Of a stretch of DNA of 55,422 nucleotides, positions 52,801 to 55,422 are shown piece by piece (the stretch's first letter is position 1; the number at the start of each line of letters is the position of its first letter). Origin of the DNA: Armatimonadetes bacterium UBA5352 (lineage in GTDB: Bacteria; Armatimonadota; Zipacnadia; Zipacnadales; UBA5352). Under the pieces are notes generated by a model, which saw only the letters and a program-made list of their open reading frames with translations, was not told the DNA's origin and did not search any database. The position numbers and the translations under genes are program-made. Location: assembly GCA_002411015.1 (NCBI GenBank), contig DHPY01000065.1:1-55422 (forward strand), written 5' to 3'.

Positions 52801-54082
52801 CGCGATGCAGCAGCATGTTGTTATCCTGCTCGAAGACCTGCCCGTAGTCGGCCGTTGTGCCATACTCGAAGCGGCTGTCTGACATCCAGGTGGTGGTCCA
52901 GGAGACGCTGACCTCACCGTCGGTGCCGACAGGAGCGACCCACTTCGTGTTCCCGACCTGATACTCGATCTTGCGGATTTCAGGTTGCTCGGCAAGAAGC
53001 AGCACGTGGGCGATGCCGTGTTTCCCGCCGGGCCCGACTGCCTCGAAGCTGATGCGATCGCCCGCAGCGAACTCGCGCGGCTCATCGAGCCAGTAGATCC
53101 AGGTGCGATTGTTGTTCTGGTTGGCCCTGACGAAGCCCGCGAACTCATCGTTGACGCGGATCACCATCCGCTCATCGTTGGCGTCATCGTACATCGTGAA
53201 GCCGGCGTACCACCGTCCCGGTCGCTCGACCGTGTACGAGGCGGTGGCGCCGTTCCGCAGCGCCACCAGGTGGCTGTAGCGCGCCTGCGTCTGAATATCC
53301 ACCTGGTAGCCATCGAGCTCCAGTTCCTCGCACGGGACGACCACGTTCGCCGGGTCAACGATCGTCGGGCGGAGGACATCGAGGCCGAAGGTCGCGGCAA
53401 CGTTCGTGTTCTCTGCGAGATCACTCGGTCGCATGATCTTCTCCCGATCGTTCAGCGCTAAGCCCTGAACCGTGAACCGGCTGGTGCTGTCGGACATGGC
53501 GGGATCAGGCGCCTCGGCGGAGGTCACCGTGTGCGACAGCACCCACATCTCGAAGCGCGCGCCGGCCTCGTCGCGGCCAAGCTCCACATCCGCGCAGGTG
53601 AGCAGGCTGTTGCCCTCCACCGCGAAGTGGACCACTGGAGGCGAGGTGGAGGAGGCGCCGTCGGCGAGGTAGTAGTTGGAGTTCGTGCGCCCGCTGACGA
53701 CGCTGAGCATGTACTCGGTGCCGGTCTGGTTCGGGCGGCCCGTGGCGAGGTCCGAGTCGGCATCCACGTAGATATGGTGCACGTGGTTCTCCGGTGTAGG
53801 CGGTCCTGCGAATGTAGTGCGCCAGACAAACCGATCCTCCGCCACGTGCGCCACCTCCACGCGCACGATGTCCTTGCCCGCATCGTAGCCCGGGGTGCGG
53901 CGCGCCTCAGGCTCCTCGCCGTCTTCGTTCACCACCACGAAGGTCTCGGCGAAGCCGGGGTCGGTGCCCAGAAGCGCCTCGTTTTCGTCGGAGATTCCGT
54001 CGCCATCGGTGTCTACAGCCAGGGCGGGGACAGTCACGGCAAGCAGAAGAGCGGCGAGAGCCGCGAGGATCGCTGAGCGCAT
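49886..54082 (-). CDS. Giant secreted PcRGLX/YetA-like protein (polysaccharide lyase-like) with CBM
   Basis: 1398 aa from ATG 54082 (AGGAGG 8 nt upstream). Signal peptide MRSAILAALAALLLAVTVPALA, then a calcium-binding-like DTDGDGISDENEALLGTDP (thrombospondin-3 type repeat), beta-sandwich modules (~30-460) including a fibronectin-like part (VSWTTTWMSDSRFEYG). The PcRGLX/YetA-like RIFT barrel begins VALAVRNWHDVDAEQWPVTN (~480) with PDGSLKWVLVSFLTDIPAGE, followed by a central beta-sandwich and an alpha/alpha toroid (~870-1230, YDTQHAFFLEYI, HLIMNAAALAATNDPYYLNG). A CBM-like C-terminus starts IVVQAEEFTGQDGGEV. Probably a rhamnogalacturonan- or related polysaccharide-degrading enzyme; activity inferred from family. 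Confidence 0.88.
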   Translation of the reverse strand: MRSAILAALAALLLAVTVPALAVDTDGDGISDENEALLGTDPGFAETFVVVNEDGEEPEARRTPGYDAGKDIVRVEVAHVAEDRFVWRTTFAGPPTPENHVHHIYVDADSDLATGRPNQTGTEYMLSVVSGRTNSNYYLADGASSTSPPVVHFAVEGNSLLTCADVELGRDEAGARFEMWVLSHTVTSAEAPDPAMSDSTSRFTVQGLALNDREKIMRPSDLAENTNVAATFGLDVLRPTIVDPANVVVPCEELELDGYQVDIQTQARYSHLVALRNGATASYTVERPGRWYAGFTMYDDANDERMVIRVNDEFAGFVRANQNNNRTWIYWLDEPREFAAGDRISFEAVGPGGKHGIAHVLLLAEQPEIRKIEYQVGNTKWVAPVGTDGEVSVSWTTTWMSDSRFEYGTTADYGQVFEQDNNMLLHRAHLTGLQPGVTYHGRGVGIAPDGSEYPGPDITFTADGIQPPPTIEGTHEVALAVRNWHDVDAEQWPVTNGVPFPQGHLASADDMRLMRGGEEVIAQLKPLATWPDGSLKWVLVSFLTDIPAGETADYAIEYGRDVDNLMMRARFAAMAREEDGGVTIDTGAAQLRVDEHGQLVGPNGPIVTELVEREFGEFSSRLASATLTIEEAGPVRAVVKTVGDLVSADGSESFSIEQRIFAYQGQPFVRVQHTFINDNADAEFTNVERMSYVLPAAGGQWQAALAEGEPLSLQVGDSAWMRTDRELIVNDGEPREARLVGALQAADGSLGVALRDAWQNYPAGFRIADGSVSVDLAPDFQAGFYDAFPFEKEGHQLFYYLRDGAYMLKRGMSKTHELMVDFSGDAAARAEVFQRPLLLTATPEWYCGTMAFYNVAPRDEERFAAYEEAVDRNIQSYIAGMERQHDFGMMNYGDWYGERGANWGNIEYDTQHAFFLEYIRSGNPDAFFLGEAAQLHNRDVDTVQWAANPRDVGNALTHQMGHVGSYYTESVPGTLGIPRAGGSVSHAWTEGHFDHYFLTGDVRSRETGMAVADYFASKEFSRPYDWLSARQPGWHLIMNAAALAATNDPYYLNGSRIIVDRVLETQDTEPRELPEYQKTDTYTHQLGGWTRQMVPGHCMCEPRHRGNANFMVAILLTGLTYYHDVTQEQAVKDCIILGAHYLVEDMYSTETHGFKYTSCPNMRYTSGISPLYAEGLARAYRWTGDEIYVDPLTNGLAYGAGGSGYGKSFSMYYRAAPRLLADLAAVGLTLEERMTQAAVPFTKPDWMNETPAERMIVVQAEEFTGQDGGEVEVATDRQAAWGTMVTKWHQDIGHWLEWGFNVPEAGNYRLIFRYATSSENTRRKVEVDGAVPHPAAAEVAFTPTGGFGNSAQDWRYLTLSDAEGKEIPLRLDAGDHTIRMTNLGDGLGLDFITLVREE

Positions 54083-54298
54083 CGATATGCCTCCTGGGAT
54101 ACTGGGTATGGCGGTCATCGCGGCAGTATTCGCCGACCAGCGCGCCTCGACCTGCGCATGAGCGCTGCCCACATCAGTGGACGTCACCCAGGGCGATGCA
54201 GTTCGCTCGCAGGCGGTGAGGCGCTCGAGGGCGAAGGGGATGCTGAGCAGGTCTGCGGGCTGGGCGGCGGGCCATACCACAATCGAAGGGCACCAACC

Positions 54299-54727
54299 AT
54301 GGCAAGGGCATCATCTGGCGGTACGGTGAAGGTTCACTATACGGGCAAGCTGGACGACGGGACGGTCTTCGACAGCTCCCGCGACCGCGAGCCACTGGAG
54401 TTTACGCTCGGTGGCGGGCAGGTCATACGGGGCTTCGAGGAGGCCGTGCGGGATCTGGAGGAGGGCGAGGAGACGACCGTCACCATCCCCCCCGAGGACG
54501 CCTACGGACTCCGGCAGGAGCAGGCGGTGATCGAGGTCGCGCGCGAGCAGCTTCCCGATGAGATAGACCCAGAAGTCGGGATGCAGCTTGAGCTGCTTTC
54601 GGCCGGGGGAGGCTCATTCCCCGCGCGCATAGCGGAGATGAACGATCGCACGATCACACTTGACGCGAACCACCCGCTGGCGGGTGAGGCACTGACCTTC
54701 GAGATCGAGCTGGTGGAGGTCGGCTGA
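54299..54727 (+). CDS. SlyD-like FKBP-type peptidyl-prolyl isomerase
   Basis: 142 aa from ATG 54299 (GAAGGG ~9 nt upstream). FKBP domain start VKVHYTGKLDDGTVFDSSRDREPLEFTLGGGQVIRGFEEAV, with the SlyD-type insert-in-flap domain (~70-120, VTIPPEDAYGLRQEQAVIEV to LSAGGGSFPARIAEM). Lacks the histidine-rich metal tail of SlyD. Cytoplasmic folding catalyst/chaperone. Diverges from the 1398-aa protein; the 216-bp gap between them shows no other features. Confidence 0.94.
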   Translation: MARASSGGTVKVHYTGKLDDGTVFDSSRDREPLEFTLGGGQVIRGFEEAVRDLEEGEETTVTIPPEDAYGLRQEQAVIEVAREQLPDEIDPEVGMQLELLSAGGGSFPARIAEMNDRTITLDANHPLAGEALTFEIELVEVG

Positions 54728-54753
54728 CGGCTGCGCCGGCAGATCGGACAAAG

Positions 54754-54785
54754 AAGAGCCCACCGGCGGTCGCGGGTGGGCTCTT
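54754..54785. terminator. Bidirectional intrinsic terminator
   Basis: Perfect 11-bp inverted repeat AAGAGCCCACC (54754-54764) / GGTGGGCTCTT (54775-54785) with a 10-nt loop. On the plus strand it is followed by AGCTTT, on the minus strand by CTTTGT. It lies 26 nt after the FKBP stop and ~20 nt after the stop of the DUF1559-like gene, so it serves both convergent genes. Confidence 0.82.
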
Positions 54786-54806
54786 AGCTTTCATGGGCCT
54801 GGACAT

Positions 54807-55422
54807 TCAGCGCATCAGCGGAACGTACGTCTTGAGCTGCGGGATCGGCTTCACGTGGCCGTCTGCATAGGCCACGTTCATCATGCCGTTGTGCCGGTAG
54901 CGCATGTTGCCGACAGCGCCGGCGGCGTCCATCACCATCGGCGTGCCATCGGTGTTGAAGCCGATGTTCGCCGGGTTTCCGCCCATGTGGGTCCCCATCT
55001 CGCAGATCAGGATCTTCTCCGCCGGGGCCTGCAGCAGCGAGAGCTCCAGGCCGTAGCCGTTGTAGCTCCACATGCCGGTACCGAAGCCCGCGTTCGTGAA
55101 GTGGGAGTGATGCACGACCACCCCGTAGCTGCAGGTCATGCTCTCGCCGTAGAAGCCCGAGGCGTTCGGCAGGCCGAGGCGCCAGCTTGTGGTTGTGTAC
55201 GAGGACGAGGGACAGACATAGACCTGTGTGTTGTTCGTGTATGGCCCGAGACCGTCATAGAAGCCGAAGTAGCGAGTGTTGGTGTTGCCGGGGAACAGGT
55301 AGTAGTAGTGGGCCGGGAGGATCTCGCCGTAGTCCTGGGCGTACATCATCGCGGCGAGCCCTATCTGCTTCATGTTGCTCATGCAGCTTGCCTGCTTCGC
55401 CTTCTCACGCGCTCGGGCGAAG
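54807..55422 (-). CDS. DUF1559-type pilin-like secreted protein with H-X9-DG tail (5' end outside window)
   Basis: The reading frame is open to the window edge, so the N-terminus, presumably with the type IV pilin-type signal, is missing. Visible sequence starts ARAREKAKQASCMSNMKQIGLAAMMYAQDYGE, the usual opening after the pilin-like helix in this family. It ends with HNGMMNVAYADGHVKPI, the H-X9-DG box, plus short tail. Such proteins are abundant in Planctomycetota, Lentisphaerae and Armatimonadota. Terminated by the stem-loop at 54754-54785. Confidence 0.93.
   Translation of the reverse strand, partial: FARAREKAKQASCMSNMKQIGLAAMMYAQDYGEILPAHYYYLFPGNTNTRYFGFYDGLGPYTNNTQVYVCPSSSYTTTSWRLGLPNASGFYGESMTCSYGVVVHHSHFTNAGFGTGMWSYNGYGLELSLLQAPAEKILICEMGTHMGGNPANIGFNTDGTPMVMDAAGAVGNMRYRHNGMMNVAYADGHVKPIPQLKTYVPLMR

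Noticed and set aside
54083..54298. Long N-terminal extensions of the FKBP gene and of the 1398-aa protein into the divergent gap
   Set aside because: The ribosome sites and the signal peptide fix both starts; the extensions overlap on opposite strands and have no family similarity.
1..55422. tRNA, rRNA, CRISPR array, insertion sequence or integrase
   Set aside because: Read for cloverleaf cores, regular spacer repeats and transposase/integrase frames; none seen.

Overview
This 55.4 kb window is GC-rich bacterial chromosome. It is densely coded, uses purine-rich Shine-Dalgarno sites and has many 1-4 nt stop/start overlaps. It starts inside an intergenic stretch and ends inside a gene. No rRNA, tRNA, CRISPR array, integrase or transposase was seen. 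The unfinished gene at the right edge encodes a DUF1559-type pilin-like protein with an H-X9-DG tail. Together with several very large secreted carbohydrate-active proteins and paired Gfo/Idh and isomerase genes, this suggests Armatimonadota or a neighbouring Planctomycetota-like lineage. The taxonomy is inference.

Layout. 57-2531: lipoprotein of glycoside-hydrolase type. 2539-8785 (minus): a complete branched-chain amino-acid-type ABC importer (livJ, H, M, G, F) ending in a PaaK-like acyl-CoA ligase whose nucleotide-binding motifs are eroded. 8896-13165 (minus): gamma-glutamyltransferase-like enzyme, secreted metallophosphoesterase, AIR-synthase/HypE-like protein and HAD phosphatase. 13262-16273: UPF0182 membrane protein. 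16383-19657: housekeeping cluster (BFN/DUF151, DUF58, IscU scaffold, PpiC foldase, a short ORF). 19753-21927: cupin and PHP genes, each end marked by a copy of a ~135-bp multi-armed palindromic element. 21947-32414: DUF4139 protein, alpha/alpha-barrel enzyme, two small cysteine-containing proteins, a membrane protein with an internal duplication, a frameshifted small gene, a heparinase-like enzyme and a TIM-barrel protein. 32514-38485: 1107-aa modular secreted protein, ceramidase-like hydrolase, 2-hydroxyacid dehydrogenase.

38733-45967 (plus) holds a Gfo/Idh oxidoreductase and a sugar-phosphate-isomerase-like protein, then an overlapping redox/signalling run: a 48-aa CXXC membrane peptide, a NapH-type polyferredoxin, a small kinase-like protein, an ECF sigma factor, its zinc-finger anti-sigma factor and a thioredoxin-fold protein without the CXXC site. 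glmU follows. 45998-49868 holds a second Gfo/Idh protein, a polysaccharide-deacetylase-like protein and glmM. 49886-54082 is a 1398-aa PcRGLX/YetA-like secreted protein, followed by a divergent SlyD-like FKBP and a bidirectional terminator.

Functionally the window combines solute uptake, glycan and oligosaccharide breakdown, UDP-GlcNAc synthesis (glmU and glmM 2.5 kb apart), Fe-S and protein-folding housekeeping, and one candidate uncharacterised envelope redox-signalling locus (40651-44482). The most unusual non-coding feature is the pair of structured palindromes, whose side-arm stems are preserved by compensatory changes.
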